A stretch of 64,000 nt of DNA from DATCRE01 sp035493595 (GCA_035493595.1 DATJHZ010000497.1:1-64000); one strand, 5' to 3'; counted from the first letter of the stretch, positions 13,678 to 21,594 are shown. A program made the numbers and translations. The notes: a model not told the origin generated them from the letters alone.

Positions 13678-13946
13678 GGTAATTTTTTAAGTAACATTTT
13701 ACCTACCGATTCAGATACAGCTAGGTTCCATGAAATTATAGCTGATGATATTCCTGGGTGAGGATCCTCCACCCTGTATCCATTTTCAACGAGCCAAACT
13801 TTTATTTCATAAGATGGACCAAGAAGCGAAACACTATACTTACCACGAACTGATGCTTCACGGATCATTTCGATCATTAATTTTTTTTGATTCTCTATGG
13901 ATTTTGCATATCCATCAGAAATCTTTTTTGCTTCAATTGCTGTCAT
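13659..13946 (-). CDS. hypothetical protein
   Basis: A 95-aa protein from ATG 13946 (MTAIEAKKISDGYAKSIENQ), helical at the start, then a KYSVSLLGPSYEIKVWLVEN segment. Similar compact proteins with a helical start and a GYRVED-type beta hairpin occur in many Bacteroidota phages; no function is known to me. Confidence 0.6.
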   Translation of the reverse strand: MTAIEAKKISDGYAKSIENQKKLMIEMIREASVRGKYSVSLLGPSYEIKVWLVENGYRVEDPHPGISSAIISWNLAVSESVGKMLLKKLPWHKKL

Positions 13947-13949
13947 AAC

Positions 13950-14117
13950 TCATGCATTTTGTATATGATCAATCAGAAGTTCAGTCGAAACCTTATCAGG
14001 ATGAAGGCCATTACGATAAGTGATTATCCACTCATCATGCTCAGCGTCATACGTTACTGTTTTGATATTGCAGTCAGCGATCATGTCGATCAATTCTGAA
14101 ATTGTTGTATTTTCCAT
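13950..14117 (-). CDS. small hypothetical protein (55 aa)
   Basis: Frame from ATG 14117 to TGA 13950-13952: MENTTISELIDMIADCNIKT, then a HDEWIITYRNG hairpin and a helical end. It fits exactly between its two neighbours, with gaps of two or three bases. Function unknown. Confidence 0.55.
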   Translation of the reverse strand: MENTTISELIDMIADCNIKTVTYDAEHDEWIITYRNGLHPDKVSTELLIDHIQNA

Positions 14118-14119
14118 AA

Positions 14120-14410
14120 TTATTCCTTTAAGGTTCCGACTTCTTTTGAGTACGCTAAAAATTTTTTCACTTTTTCCTTCTTTAGTTCAAGTGCTGGCTG
14201 ATTAATGATATGTGGAATAGCACCTTCTTTCTGTAACATCTGCATGATGGCATACAGATCATTGAATTCATAAACTATTCTATCAGCATTCGTAAATTCT
14301 TGTCCAGGTTGAATCTCTTCCAAAGTAAACCGAAGAGCCTTTGATGCACGTTGTGATACCTCGTCACACTCCTCCATGAGCATGATCAGCAGATGTTCTT
14401 TTCTTGTCAT
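14120..14410 (-). CDS. MazG-like NTP pyrophosphohydrolase family protein
   Basis: A 96-aa all-helical protein. It contains the MazG-type metal-binding pattern: EECDE at residues 13-17 (EExxE) and EFND at 48-51 (ExxD), 30 residues apart. The superfamily hydrolyses (d)NTPs to monophosphates and pyrophosphate; phage members may adjust nucleotide pools or remove alarmones. Similar short proteins are frequent in phages. Substrate cannot be told from sequence. Confidence 0.7.
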   Translation of the reverse strand: MTRKEHLLIMLMEECDEVSQRASKALRFTLEEIQPGQEFTNADRIVYEFNDLYAIMQMLQKEGAIPHIINQPALELKKEKVKKFLAYSKEVGTLKE

Positions 14411-14624
14411 TTTGTTCAGCTTTATATTTTTTCAATTCTTCAAACCACTTGAGTCTTTCAGTGGCACTATCACGCAATTCTAAATATCGTACCCACTTTT
14501 CACTTCGTGACCACAAATATTTAACTCTCAATTCTTCTAGGTAATCTTTCTGTTCTTGAATGCGCTTATCAATGAAATCATCATCCATCAAAAGCTTCAT
14601 TGCTGATTTTGATATTTCACTCAT
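14364..14624 (-). CDS. hypothetical helical protein
   Basis: An 86-aa charged, helical protein from ATG 14624 (MSEISKSAMKLLMDDDFIDK); the frame is open upstream but inside another gene. It has a long Glu/Lys/Arg helix (residues 15-70) and overlaps the MazG-like gene by 47 bases. Not recognised. Confidence 0.5.
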   Translation of the reverse strand: MSEISKSAMKLLMDDDFIDKRIQEQKDYLEELRVKYLWSRSEKWVRYLELRDSATERLKWFEELKKYKAEQNDKKRTSADHAHGGV

Positions 14625-14799
14625 AACCAAGTATTCGTTTAGCTTCCTCCAAGGCCTCGCGGCCATCGAAAGAATTATGTTTTACTAATACACAATTTTC
14701 ATCTTCAATATATTCTGTCTCCGGGTTACACTCGCACACATAGCCAACAAGGTTATGCTGCTTCTCTTCATCAAGAGGATAAATATGAAAAATCTCCAT
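14617..14799 (-). CDS. small hypothetical protein (60 aa)
   Basis: A 60-aa acidic protein (MEIFHIYPLDEEKQHNLVGY) with two Cys and an EALEEAKRILGYE tail. It lies three bases downstream of the helicase gene. This N-terminal style, with beta strands then a C-terminal helix, is common among tiny phage proteins; function unknown. Confidence 0.5.
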   Translation of the reverse strand: MEIFHIYPLDEEKQHNLVGYVCECNPETEYIEDENCVLVKHNSFDGREALEEAKRILGYE

Positions 14800-14802
14800 A
14801 CA

Positions 14803-16419
14803 TCAAAAAGGCAAATCTGGATTATCTTCACTCTGTTCTTCAGTATGATTCTCCATCACAATACTCTCGCTCGGATAGGCATCAAACAAGGATGTCTGCT
14901 GCACAGCTTCAGCCATCGGTATCAACCTGCCACCTTCATCATTAATCATCAACCGCCAGGTTGCACTCGGATCATTGATCTTACCATCCTTCACAATCCA
15001 TCCTTTATTTCTAAACTCACGGATGAGTTCAGCCGTCTTATGCTTGGATGTTTTAAAATTCGATTTTATTTCTGCTGTTAATTCTCCACCTTTCAATACG
15101 CCACCATCAAAAATCTTAATGAGGATATCACGCTTGGTATCAACCTCTGTTGCTTCAGGTGCAGGAACACCAACAATAAGCGGAAGTGAATCAGGCTTCG
15201 GACCATGCTCCAGGTAGAACGGTTCAAACTCTTCATCACGGGCACTCTCGCATTTCACCTGGGTGATGCCAGTCTTATCATCTTTATTCAGTTCGTATGT
15301 CAGCTGAGCTTTGTTGAGTAACTCCGTTCCGATGTGTCCACGCGCATTACCATCTGTCTTATTCAAATGCAGCACTTCAATAATGTGTACATTGTATTCC
15401 AGAATTAATGATTCAAGCCACACAATCAATTCAGTCGTTTCAATCGGATCATTGATGTTGTTCATCAGATCACGCACGCCATCAATGATGATAATCTTCG
15501 GTTTATTCTTCCAGTACTTGATGGTGTACTTGATAAAATCACGACGCTCTGCCGGCGACATACCACGCATGAAGAAGATCGGAAGTTCAATACCAGTTAG
15601 TTTTTTTAATTTCTCGCGCATGTTCCATACGTGTGACTTTCCCTGCTCAGTATCAAAACATAGTACATCATCAGCAGTGGCTGATTTGTTCTGAAGAAAA
15701 TATTGATAGACAAGCCATACTAAAAATAAAGTCTTACGTGACTTTTTCTTTCCCAGGAGCAATGAATGGTTTCCGAGTGTAGCGACAATTATTCCGAAGA
15801 TGGTGATGAGAGGAATTTCTGCTGGAGGTTGTTCGGTAAGCAGGCGCGTCTTCCAGAGTTCTTTTATTTTTGATTCATTATTTTCAACTTCAATTCCATC
15901 CTGAAGAGCTTTGATGGAGTTGAGCGATGTTTCAAGAATTTCAAAAGCATCCGTAGTATCTTCGTAAGATTGATGATGCAGCGATGATGCAATTTCAATG
16001 ATGCGCCGCTTGATGGCCATCTCCACAATGACCCTGGCGTGATATTCAATATTGGAAGCAGAAGAAACTTTAGATGTTAGCTCAGCGATGTAATAAAAGC
16101 CACCAACAATTTCGAGTTTACCTGTTTTTTTAAGATGATTACCAACTGAGCGCATATCAATTGGATCTTTCTGCTGGTGCAGATCAGAGATTGCAGTATA
16201 AATTTCTTTATGCTTCTCTGCATAGAAATGTTCGGCTAATAAAAATTTTTCTGTGATTAAAAATGCATCTTTCTCCAGCATTATGCTACCAAGAACGGCT
16301 TCCTCCATCTCGATTGCCTGTGGCGGAAGCTTACCCAATGATTCACTAATGTCTCTAGGAACCAATTTCTGATTTTTCCCTTGACTCAAGCGTAATGGTG
16401 TTTCTCTTTTACCCTCCAT
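14803..16419 (-). CDS. replicative helicase: DnaB N-domain fused to RepA-like ATPase
   Basis: A 538-aa protein. Residues 30-175 are a DnaB N-terminal domain (PPQAIEMEEAVLGSIMLEKD ... IDMRSVGNHLKKTGKLEIVGG). Residues 200-420 form a RecA-type ATPase whose P-loop is GKKKSRKT (223-230), a variant of GxxxxGKT; Walker B is IIIIDGVRDL (309-318). Residues about 430-500 look like a winged helix (GGELTAEIKSNFKTSKHKTA). It should unwind DNA at the phage fork or load at the origin. The fusion of a DnaB-N head to a RepA-like motor differs from classical DnaB. Preceded by two copies of the shared motif. Confidence 0.85.
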   Translation of the reverse strand: MEGKRETPLRLSQGKNQKLVPRDISESLGKLPPQAIEMEEAVLGSIMLEKDAFLITEKFLLAEHFYAEKHKEIYTAISDLHQQKDPIDMRSVGNHLKKTGKLEIVGGFYYIAELTSKVSSASNIEYHARVIVEMAIKRRIIEIASSLHHQSYEDTTDAFEILETSLNSIKALQDGIEVENNESKIKELWKTRLLTEQPPAEIPLITIFGIIVATLGNHSLLLGKKKSRKTLFLVWLVYQYFLQNKSATADDVLCFDTEQGKSHVWNMREKLKKLTGIELPIFFMRGMSPAERRDFIKYTIKYWKNKPKIIIIDGVRDLMNNINDPIETTELIVWLESLILEYNVHIIEVLHLNKTDGNARGHIGTELLNKAQLTYELNKDDKTGITQVKCESARDEEFEPFYLEHGPKPDSLPLIVGVPAPEATEVDTKRDILIKIFDGGVLKGGELTAEIKSNFKTSKHKTAELIREFRNKGWIVKDGKINDPSATWRLMINDEGGRLIPMAEAVQQTSLFDAYPSESIVMENHTEEQSEDNPDLPF

Positions 16420-16543
16420 AACAGATGTAAATCTTTAAAAGATGGAGATTTTGGCCTGAAAAAGAGGAAAAAGTTTTTATCATAAGCACAGTTGAGTTGA
16501 AGCCGGGGGAATGAAGGTAAAAAAGTTTCGTAACAGATGTTAC
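16417..16543 (-). promoter_or_regulatory. helicase promoter region with two motif copies
   Basis: On the minus strand, GTAACATCTGTTAC (16530-16543, an imperfect palindrome) and TTTACATCTGTTATGG (16418-16433, overlapping the helicase ATG) both match the shared TTAAYATYTGTTAAT pattern. The arrangement suggests operator control of the helicase gene. Confidence 0.5.
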
Positions 16544-16550
16544 TTTTGCA

Positions 16551-17048
16551 TTAATAATTTATTTTTTCATGCCAGCACAATATCTGGCCTGAAAATGTCT
16601 TGGGATGTTTAAACCAATTTTTAAAATCTATAACTTCCAAACCATCATTATTAGCTATTTCATGGATGTAAAGATTCCTATCAGTTAATGATCGACCATC
16701 AATGTAAGTTTTACCTTCTTCACCAGAAATATCAAAATCCCAAACTTTTTTTAATTGAATATCTGGGGCAAGTATAATTTGTTTAGAATTATAAGGTCTT
16801 CCTGACCAGATGCGAGGACTAAACCAATCTCCTTCTTTCCAGCGATGACCAGCGCGAATAGTGTGATACTTTGGTACAGCACTATAATACTCATGCCAAT
16901 CCCAAAAATCATTAGCGTTATTTGGAATTTTAAAATCAGGAATGATGTCCGCTAATCCAGCATAAATTTTTTCGATAAAGAGAGTTGATTCACCTTTACG
17001 AGGATGGTATGATGGAAATTTTTGAGAGAATGTAATTACCTTACTCAT
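16551..17048 (-). CDS. conserved phage protein, possible ASCH-like domain
   Basis: A 165-aa protein from ATG 17048 (MSKVITFSQKFPSYHPRKGE); an upstream TTG would add four residues. The phrase HTIRAGHRWKEGDWFSPRIW followed by SGRPYNSKQIILAPDI is one I recognise from many phage hypothetical proteins, and the layout (start methionine, beta strands, TIR-x-G turn) recalls the ASCH RNA-binding fold. Function otherwise unknown. Eight-base overlap with the upstream gene. Confidence 0.65.
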   Translation of the reverse strand: MSKVITFSQKFPSYHPRKGESTLFIEKIYAGLADIIPDFKIPNNANDFWDWHEYYSAVPKYHTIRAGHRWKEGDWFSPRIWSGRPYNSKQIILAPDIQLKKVWDFDISGEEGKTYIDGRSLTDRNLYIHEIANNDGLEVIDFKNWFKHPKTFSGQILCWHEKINY

Positions 17049-17229
17049 CTTTATGCACAATTAATTCATGTGGCATCAACTCATGTTCTTTCCCATCGGG
17101 ATCAACAACAATAAACCTGGCGCCGAGACTTCCGTCAGCACCACGCTTATGACGCACGCGATCAATGATACCTTCAACCTCAGTTGATTTAATGGTGGCC
17201 TTCTTTCCTTTATAGTCTTCGAATGTCAT
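17041..17229 (-). CDS. small beta-rich hypothetical protein
   Basis: A 62-aa protein, probably an SH3-like or KOW-like small barrel: GKKATIKSTEVEGIIDRVRH ... RFIVVDPDGKEHELMPHEL. Such folds often bind nucleic acids; here that is inference. Coupled by four bases to the upstream gene. Confidence 0.55.
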   Translation of the reverse strand: MTFEDYKGKKATIKSTEVEGIIDRVRHKRGADGSLGARFIVVDPDGKEHELMPHELIVHKDE

Positions 17230-17672
17230 TTCAGTAATGCTTTATAGTTTGTTTGTTTTAATGATTCAAAGAACGTTTGATCTTTTTCAATCTGATAGAC
17301 GTATGGTAAAAATACTTCAATGAATTCAGCTTGCTCAAGACGAATTAAAGTAGCCTGTATTTCTACCCAATCACAACAAATTTTCCATGCCGTACGCGCA
17401 GACTGTTCTGTTAGATTTTTAAGTGCCGGTGTTGATAATCGCTTGTATGACTTTTTCAACGCCTGATACACGTTATCAACTTTAGCAGGAAGTTTAAAAG
17501 GAACAGATGAACCGTTAACTAAAACCATGAAAGAGATAGATACTAACTGTCCATCTTTGTAATTTTTGTTAATATGATCTGCACCAATAGAGACGAGTAT
17601 TTCTTCAATTCGAGCAACTGACTTTGATGCCGCAACGGTAGAAGTATAATTCTTGATATTTATTTTAGTCAT
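17226..17672 (-). CDS. conserved phage/plasmid hypothetical protein
   Basis: A 148-aa protein of a widespread uncharacterised phage family, recognisable by IKNYTSTVAASKSVARIEEI at the start, VPFKLPAKVDNVYQAL in the middle and RTAWKICCDWVEIQ...LEQAEFIEVFLPYVY at the end. The family is usually found near replication and recombination genes. No active site is known to me. Four-base coupling on both sides. Confidence 0.75.
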   Translation of the reverse strand: MTKINIKNYTSTVAASKSVARIEEILVSIGADHINKNYKDGQLVSISFMVLVNGSSVPFKLPAKVDNVYQALKKSYKRLSTPALKNLTEQSARTAWKICCDWVEIQATLIRLEQAEFIEVFLPYVYQIEKDQTFFESLKQTNYKALLK

Positions 17673-17896
17673 ACAAAAAACATTTCAGTGATTACATATT
17701 TACTTCCTTCAACTTTATTATTCTCTATCCACATGAGACAGGCATCAAACGCAGTAGCATTATCTTCCAGGATCGGATCAAATGGTGCCTCATACAAAAT
17801 ATTAAAACATGACTTTGATGGAGCGGGCGTATTACCTAGCAAAATTATTTCTGACTTCTTCTGCTGATATTCGATGACACAATATTTCCACTCCAT
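17669..17896 (-). CDS. hypothetical small protein
   Basis: A 75-aa protein from ATG 17896 (MEWKYCVIEYQQKKSEIILL); the TGA of the upstream gene overlaps this ATG (TGATG). Alternating beta strands, C-terminal DACLMWIENNKVEGSKYVIT. Not recognised. Confidence 0.55.
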   Translation of the reverse strand: MEWKYCVIEYQQKKSEIILLGNTPAPSKSCFNILYEAPFDPILEDNATAFDACLMWIENNKVEGSKYVITEMFFV

Positions 17897-18258
17897 CAAT
17901 TATCGCGTTCATCGTTATACTCCTCCTCCTCTTTGTCCTCCTCTGATTCAACAGGAACGTGAGCAGCTAATTTTTTATTAGCCTTCTCCATAAAATCCTT
18001 AACATCCCAGGAAGTGATCGGTGCGAGTGCTAATCGTTTCGCATAATTACGCGCAGTCTCTTCATCGATTGGATTGAGTGCGTAGATAGCAGATGGATTC
18101 AATAACCGTGTGAATGCTGGATTGGTATCATTCTCTGGTACATCAACCTGAAGGAATGCAGCGCCACCAAGATTACGTTCCGTTACACGTCCTGCTATTT
18201 TTTGATGTCCAAATAATTCAACCAGACACCAAACGTCAAATTTTTGTTCGTCTTGCAT
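17896..18258 (-). CDS. conserved phage hypothetical protein
   Basis: A 120-aa protein of a family common in phages: FDVWCLVELFGHQKIAGRV ... GGAAFLQVDVPE ... NPSAIYALNPIDEETARNYA. The C-terminus is a highly acidic tail (EEDKEEEEYNDERDN). Function unknown; the acidic tail may mediate protein contacts. Confidence 0.75.
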   Translation of the reverse strand: MQDEQKFDVWCLVELFGHQKIAGRVTERNLGGAAFLQVDVPENDTNPAFTRLLNPSAIYALNPIDEETARNYAKRLALAPITSWDVKDFMEKANKKLAAHVPVESEEDKEEEEYNDERDN

Positions 18259-18271
18259 ATTGATTTAAAGT

Positions 18272-18760
18272 TTAGTCATTACTGGATGATCCACAATCTG
18301 ATGATGATGAATCGGAAGATGAAAAGTCGGAACTACCGGAATTGTCACTCCATGAATCACTGCTGCCTCCGCCACCGAAAGAACCACCACCTCCATGGTC
18401 CGAGTGATGTTCGATATGATGATGTGGAGGTATGTCTTCATTCATCATACTATTGATGATGATTGATTGCTCTGGAAGACTTATAATTGGCACATCATCT
18501 TCCTTTCGAATAGGAACAGAACGAATATCGTCTTTATTTTTCTTACGCTCTTGTTCTTTGTTAGCCGGATGAAAGTGGATTTGTTTAGCTTGTGCTATCT
18601 TTATCCTATATTCTGAATCTGCAAAATGCATAGCCTCATCAACATCAGACTGACGGTACTGTTTGAAAACTTTGATTTCATTGTCTACTTTTTTTGAAGA
18701 CTTAATGATGAAATAAACAATAACTGCGACAAGCAATAAAAATAGAATGACGTATACCAT
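18272..18760 (-). CDS. membrane protein with low-complexity Ser/Gly/Asp tail
   Basis: A 162-aa protein with an N-terminal membrane helix (VYVILFLLLVAVIVYFIIK, residues 2-20), a charged linker, and a C-terminal tail of Ser, Gly, Asp and His (SFGGGGSSDSWSD and SSSDSSSSDCGSS). The layout, a signal anchor plus a Ser/Gly-rich tail ending in a Cys-containing segment, recalls small secreted or envelope proteins, but no family is recognised. It is divergent from the gene at 18808. Confidence 0.65.
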   Translation of the reverse strand: MVYVILFLLLVAVIVYFIIKSSKKVDNEIKVFKQYRQSDVDEAMHFADSEYRIKIAQAKQIHFHPANKEQERKKNKDDIRSVPIRKEDDVPIISLPEQSIIINSMMNEDIPPHHHIEHHSDHGGGGSFGGGGSSDSWSDNSGSSDFSSSDSSSSDCGSSSND

Positions 18761-18765
18761 AAAAG

Positions 18766-18799
18766 TTACATTTGTTAATATTATGACATTTAATTAAAT
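18766..18799 (+). promoter_or_regulatory. promoter/operator between divergent genes
   Basis: TTACATTTGTTAATATT (18766-18782) is a copy of the shared motif. On the plus strand a TTTG (18771-18774) is followed after 20 bases by TAAATTTG, matching the Bacteroidota -33/-7 promoter pattern, nine bases before the ATG at 18808. The 47-bp gap must also serve the leftward gene at 18272-18760. Confidence 0.6.
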
Positions 18800-18807
18800 T
18801 TGCGCTT

Positions 18808-19053
18808 ATGGCTAAGAAAGACAAAATTTCATCAATCATATCCCTTCGCGCATTATGTGAGAAAGCTGAGATCATCCATCACCGTGTGTACCATGCTCTG
18901 AAAGGAACGCACAAATCATCTTACAAACCTCTGGAGCACATTGAGAAAACAAAACTGGCTAACACTATTTATAATGAGATAACACCAATGCTTAAAGCGT
19001 TAGGCTTTGGCATTACCATTCACCGGATTAAAGATCCAACTCTGGAGCCGTAG
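18808..19053 (+). CDS. putative small DNA-binding regulator
   Basis: An 81-aa basic protein: ISLRALCEKAEIIHHRVYHA followed by KGTHKSSYKPLEHIEKTKLA resembles the helix-turn-helix region of phage-type regulators. It is the only plus-strand gene in the 12-19.8 kb leftward block, sits under its own promoter-like element opposite the gene at 18760, and its 3' end overlaps the convergent gene at 19028-19588 by 26 bases. A Cro-like role is a reasonable guess, not a demonstration. Confidence 0.6.
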   Translation: MAKKDKISSIISLRALCEKAEIIHHRVYHALKGTHKSSYKPLEHIEKTKLANTIYNEITPMLKALGFGITIHRIKDPTLEP

Positions 19054-19588
19054 CCTTGTCCTCTTCATCCATAAAGGATGTTGATGTCTTCTTTTTCTTC
19101 TCTCCCTTTTCAACACGAAGAATTGGCTTGTGTTGGTTGATCTGATCAATCGACATCTCTTTAGTGTACTGCGGCCACTCAGCACCGACAATATCGACAC
19201 CAACCATTAATGAATATTCAGGATATGGAATAATGTACACTGGAATACCTTCTTCTTTAAAGCCTTGATCAAGCTGTTTGTCAGCAAAGGCACGATTTGC
19301 TTTTAGTGCTTTCAAACCTTTAGTTGGATGAATAGTAATTCCAACAGGCTGAAGTTCGCCATCAATGCCAGGCGTACCTTCTTTGATGTAGTCCATGAAT
19401 TCTTTCTTCAGTTCTTCCAGTTTGTCAATAGCACGGGATGCCATCGATGACTGGCGCTCAAGTTCATGAGTCTCTTCTTCTCCGAGATTTATTTTCTCTA
19501 CATGCTGAATCACTTCAGCGGCATTTGATTTGATCCATTCAGCCAGGGCCTCATAGGTTGATGTTTGTGATACGCAGCGGTGTCGCAT
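19028..19588 (-). CDS. hypothetical phage protein
   Basis: A 186-aa charged protein from ATG 19588 (MRHRCVSQTSTYEALAEWIK). Helical N-terminal 85 residues, a beta-rich middle (GIPVYIIPYPEYSLMVGVDI), and a Lys-rich then acidic tail. Lies three bases after the small gene at 19591. No family recognised. Confidence 0.6.
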   Translation of the reverse strand: MRHRCVSQTSTYEALAEWIKSNAAEVIQHVEKINLGEEETHELERQSSMASRAIDKLEELKKEFMDYIKEGTPGIDGELQPVGITIHPTKGLKALKANRAFADKQLDQGFKEEGIPVYIIPYPEYSLMVGVDIVGAEWPQYTKEMSIDQINQHKPILRVEKGEKKKKTSTSFMDEEDKATAPELDL

Positions 19589-19590
19589 AG

Positions 19591-19800
19591 TTAATTTTGT
19601 TTAGTTTGAATGTTCTTAATGTTGTCACGTATTTTCTTAAGGTGCTCATCAAGCAGCGTGAGCAATTGTTTTTTCTCGGATGCATCAATAACGTCTGACT
19701 TACCATCTAATGCAGCACATACTTTAACATAAGTCCATCGTTTACCATGCAGGCGGATCAAATCCTTGTAAAAAGCGTTTCGGTTGATGTAATTATCCAT
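19591..19800 (-). CDS. hypothetical small protein
   Basis: A 69-aa basic protein: MDNYINRNAFYKDLIRLHGK, then a helical Lys-rich end (LLTLLDEHLKKIRDNIK). The FYKDLIRLHGKRW phrase resembles the end of the 90-aa protein at 10031-10303. It is the first gene of the leftward block opposite RecT. Confidence 0.55.
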   Translation of the reverse strand: MDNYINRNAFYKDLIRLHGKRWTYVKVCAALDGKSDVIDASEKKQLLTLLDEHLKKIRDNIKNIQTKQN

Positions 19801-19929
19801 GGCGACAAATCTAAATTTAAAATTTGAAATAAAAAATTTGAAATTTATTTTTTATTAAGATTCTTTTTATTTGATTTGTACCACGCAATCAGAAACTAAC
19901 AAGAGAACATCACTCTTAAATACTTTATT
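19801..19929. promoter_or_regulatory. divergent intergenic region before recT
   Basis: A 129-bp AT-rich gap between divergent genes. It holds two copies of AAATTTGAAAT (about 19819 and 19836). On the minus strand TAGATTTG lies only a few bases before the leftward ATG, matching a TAnnTTTG box and suggesting a very short leader. Exact start sites are unknown. Confidence 0.45.
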
Positions 19930-20787
19930 ATGAGCCAACTCCAGAAATTTGAACAAGCCATTAAAGAGGCTAAATCTGTTAAAGAACTTTTTACACTTCC
20001 TGATGTAAGAGATCGTTTTATTAAAAATTATCAAAGTGTCACCAATCGAGATGATGGTGAGAACAGATTGGAACAGGAGCGATTCGCTTACCTACAGATC
20101 ATTGCCGATAAGCCAGACCTGCAAAAAGTTGATAATTTTTTTCATGTCGCAGCTTTGATCTATGCTGGTACAACTGGGCTGAGCTTCCGCGACAATAAGC
20201 TTTATGTGCGCTCAAATGGTAAGGGAGGACTGAAAGTTGATTCAAGTCCTGCTGGTAAACGTGAAATGTTCCACATGATGCCAACTGTAAAGGATGTTCC
20301 TGAAGGTGTTATTGTGTATATGGGTGATCATTTCGTTCATGATAAACGGAACCATTGTGTGAAAGAACACTGGAGCACAGATAAGACAAAAGAACTCAAT
20401 AACATCGATAACATCAGGGCCACGTATCAAACTATTACTTATAAAGATGGTACAGCAAAAGATGTGGTCGTTTATAATGATGAGATCAGGAAGGCTATGG
20501 CGAAGAGCCCGATGCAGGGAGATAAGTCTACCTGGGCAACCTGGACGGCAGAGATGGCGAAGAAGACAGCAATGAACAGAGCATTCCGCTTGTACCATCA
20601 CTATCCTGACAATGTGGTACTGTATGGTCCATCTGTTGAAGCTGAAGATATTTCGCATGAAGATGTTACTATCATGCCAGATGCACCGGTTTACTCTACT
20701 GATGGAGAAGAGGTTGACACTACTACAGGTGAGGTAATAAATCCTCTTCCTGATGCGAAAGAGTCATCGCCAAAAAGTTTCATGTAA
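19930..20787 (+). CDS. RecT-like single-strand annealing protein
   Basis: A 285-aa protein that probably anneals complementary single strands in phage recombination. The N-terminal part has FHVAALIYAGTTGLSFRDNKLYV; the C-terminal half carries the RecT-like core ... NDEIRKAMAKSPMQGDKSTW ... AEMAKKTAMNRAFRLYHHYP, followed by an acidic tail ending PKSFM. Length fits RecT. A RecE-like nuclease lies 2.8 kb downstream and an SSB-like protein after it. It opens the rightward block and is followed by the structured RNA. Confidence 0.8.
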   Translation: MSQLQKFEQAIKEAKSVKELFTLPDVRDRFIKNYQSVTNRDDGENRLEQERFAYLQIIADKPDLQKVDNFFHVAALIYAGTTGLSFRDNKLYVRSNGKGGLKVDSSPAGKREMFHMMPTVKDVPEGVIVYMGDHFVHDKRNHCVKEHWSTDKTKELNNIDNIRATYQTITYKDGTAKDVVVYNDEIRKAMAKSPMQGDKSTWATWTAEMAKKTAMNRAFRLYHHYPDNVVLYGPSVEAEDISHEDVTIMPDAPVYSTDGEEVDTTTGEVINPLPDAKESSPKSFM

Positions 20788-20794
20788 AGATATT

Positions 20795-21131
20795 GGGCAT
20801 TTGAATAAAATAAAGTTCGCGTAGAGTGATAAAAGCTTTATGAGTGTCGGTGAGAACCCGGCATGCCCTGAAATAAAGTATCCTGCTTGAAGATAAACAA
20901 CGAGTGCAGATTACAAACTCACTATAGCCAAGGCTAGTAAACTGTTCTAGCAGTTAATGTTTATTGTAGAGGTAGTTTTATGAATAGATTCATGTAACAG
21001 TGTCCAGCGGCAAAGGGATTGGGGCGGCGATGCTCATGAACGTGATACCGTATATAATCTAGGATAGCCATTGTTGAGACCTAGATGTAAATGGGCTTGA
21101 GATTAAGATTATTCCACTAGAAAATTGGACA
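20795..21131 (+). ncRNA. candidate structured RNA of unknown family
   Basis: A 366-bp gap without an open frame of any length that looks coding. Perfect helices by eye: GGGCAT/ATGCCC (20795-20800, 20863-20868) closing ATAAAG/CTTTAT (20810-20815, 20836-20841) and GTCGG/CCGGC (20846-20850, 20858-20862), a three-way junction; ATAAACA/TGTTTAT (20893-20899, 20958-20964) closing two or three hairpins including AACTG/CAGTT; ATGAA/TTCAT (20980, 20989); and a domain closed by TGTCCA/TGGACA (21001-21006, 21126-21131) with TCTAGG/CCTAGA inside (21058-21063, 21080-21085) and an alternative TAATCT/AGATTA pairing. No match to tRNA, tmRNA, RNase P or group I cores is evident. Confidence 0.65.
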
Positions 21132-21153
21132 GGATATTTTTAATTAAAAAATT

Positions 21154-21339
21154 ATGGATGAATTCATCAAATTAGCTGAAGAGATGCGTGATGCGCAGAA
21201 GAATTACTTCAAAGCCAGACGCAATCATGATGACGAAAAATCTCAATACTATCTGGCCTTATCAAAAAGACTGGAAGGTGAGTTTGATGCTTTCATTTTG
21301 AAGTATAAGAAGGATAAAGAGCAACCTAAATTGTTTTGA
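21154..21339 (+). CDS. small helical protein (61 aa)
   Basis: A 61-aa charged helical protein (MDEFIKLAEEMRDAQKNYFK) ending KEQPKLF. Small helical proteins ending in a short basic-hydrophobic tail are frequent next to phage recombination genes. It starts 23 bases after the end of the structured RNA. Function unknown. Confidence 0.6.
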   Translation: MDEFIKLAEEMRDAQKNYFKARRNHDDEKSQYYLALSKRLEGEFDAFILKYKKDKEQPKLF

Positions 21340-21342
21340 TGT

Positions 21343-21582
21343 ATGGAATTAATTGAAGGAATGGGCAATGAAACGATGCCGAGTGTTATAAAAGATCCAT
21401 TCAATAAAAACAAAATTGAAATGGTTGCCATTTACCTAATGAAAAGTATGTTTGATGACAAGTATAATGCTTCCGGTAAAATAAAGTTTAAAAATGGAAA
21501 TACCGTTGGAGAGCAGGAATTTACAGGAAAATCAATTGATGACATTATCATTCAAATGAAAGCAGTTCTTAAAGATTTGTAA
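21343..21582 (+). CDS. small hypothetical protein (79 aa)
   Basis: A 79-aa protein from ATG 21343 (MELIEGMGNETMPSVIKDPF), with a beta-like KIKFKNGNTVGEQEFTGKSI region and a helical end. Three bases after the upstream stop. Function unknown. Confidence 0.55.
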   Translation: MELIEGMGNETMPSVIKDPFNKNKIEMVAIYLMKSMFDDKYNASGKIKFKNGNTVGEQEFTGKSIDDIIIQMKAVLKDL

Positions 21583-21594
21583 ACCAAAAATAAT

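Noticed and set aside
20795..21131. Group I intron or cobalamin riboswitch
   Set aside because: A GTTGAGACCTAGA stretch and a GGTGAGAACCCGGC stretch look superficially similar to conserved cores, but the required partner segments and spacing are absent and no gene is interrupted.
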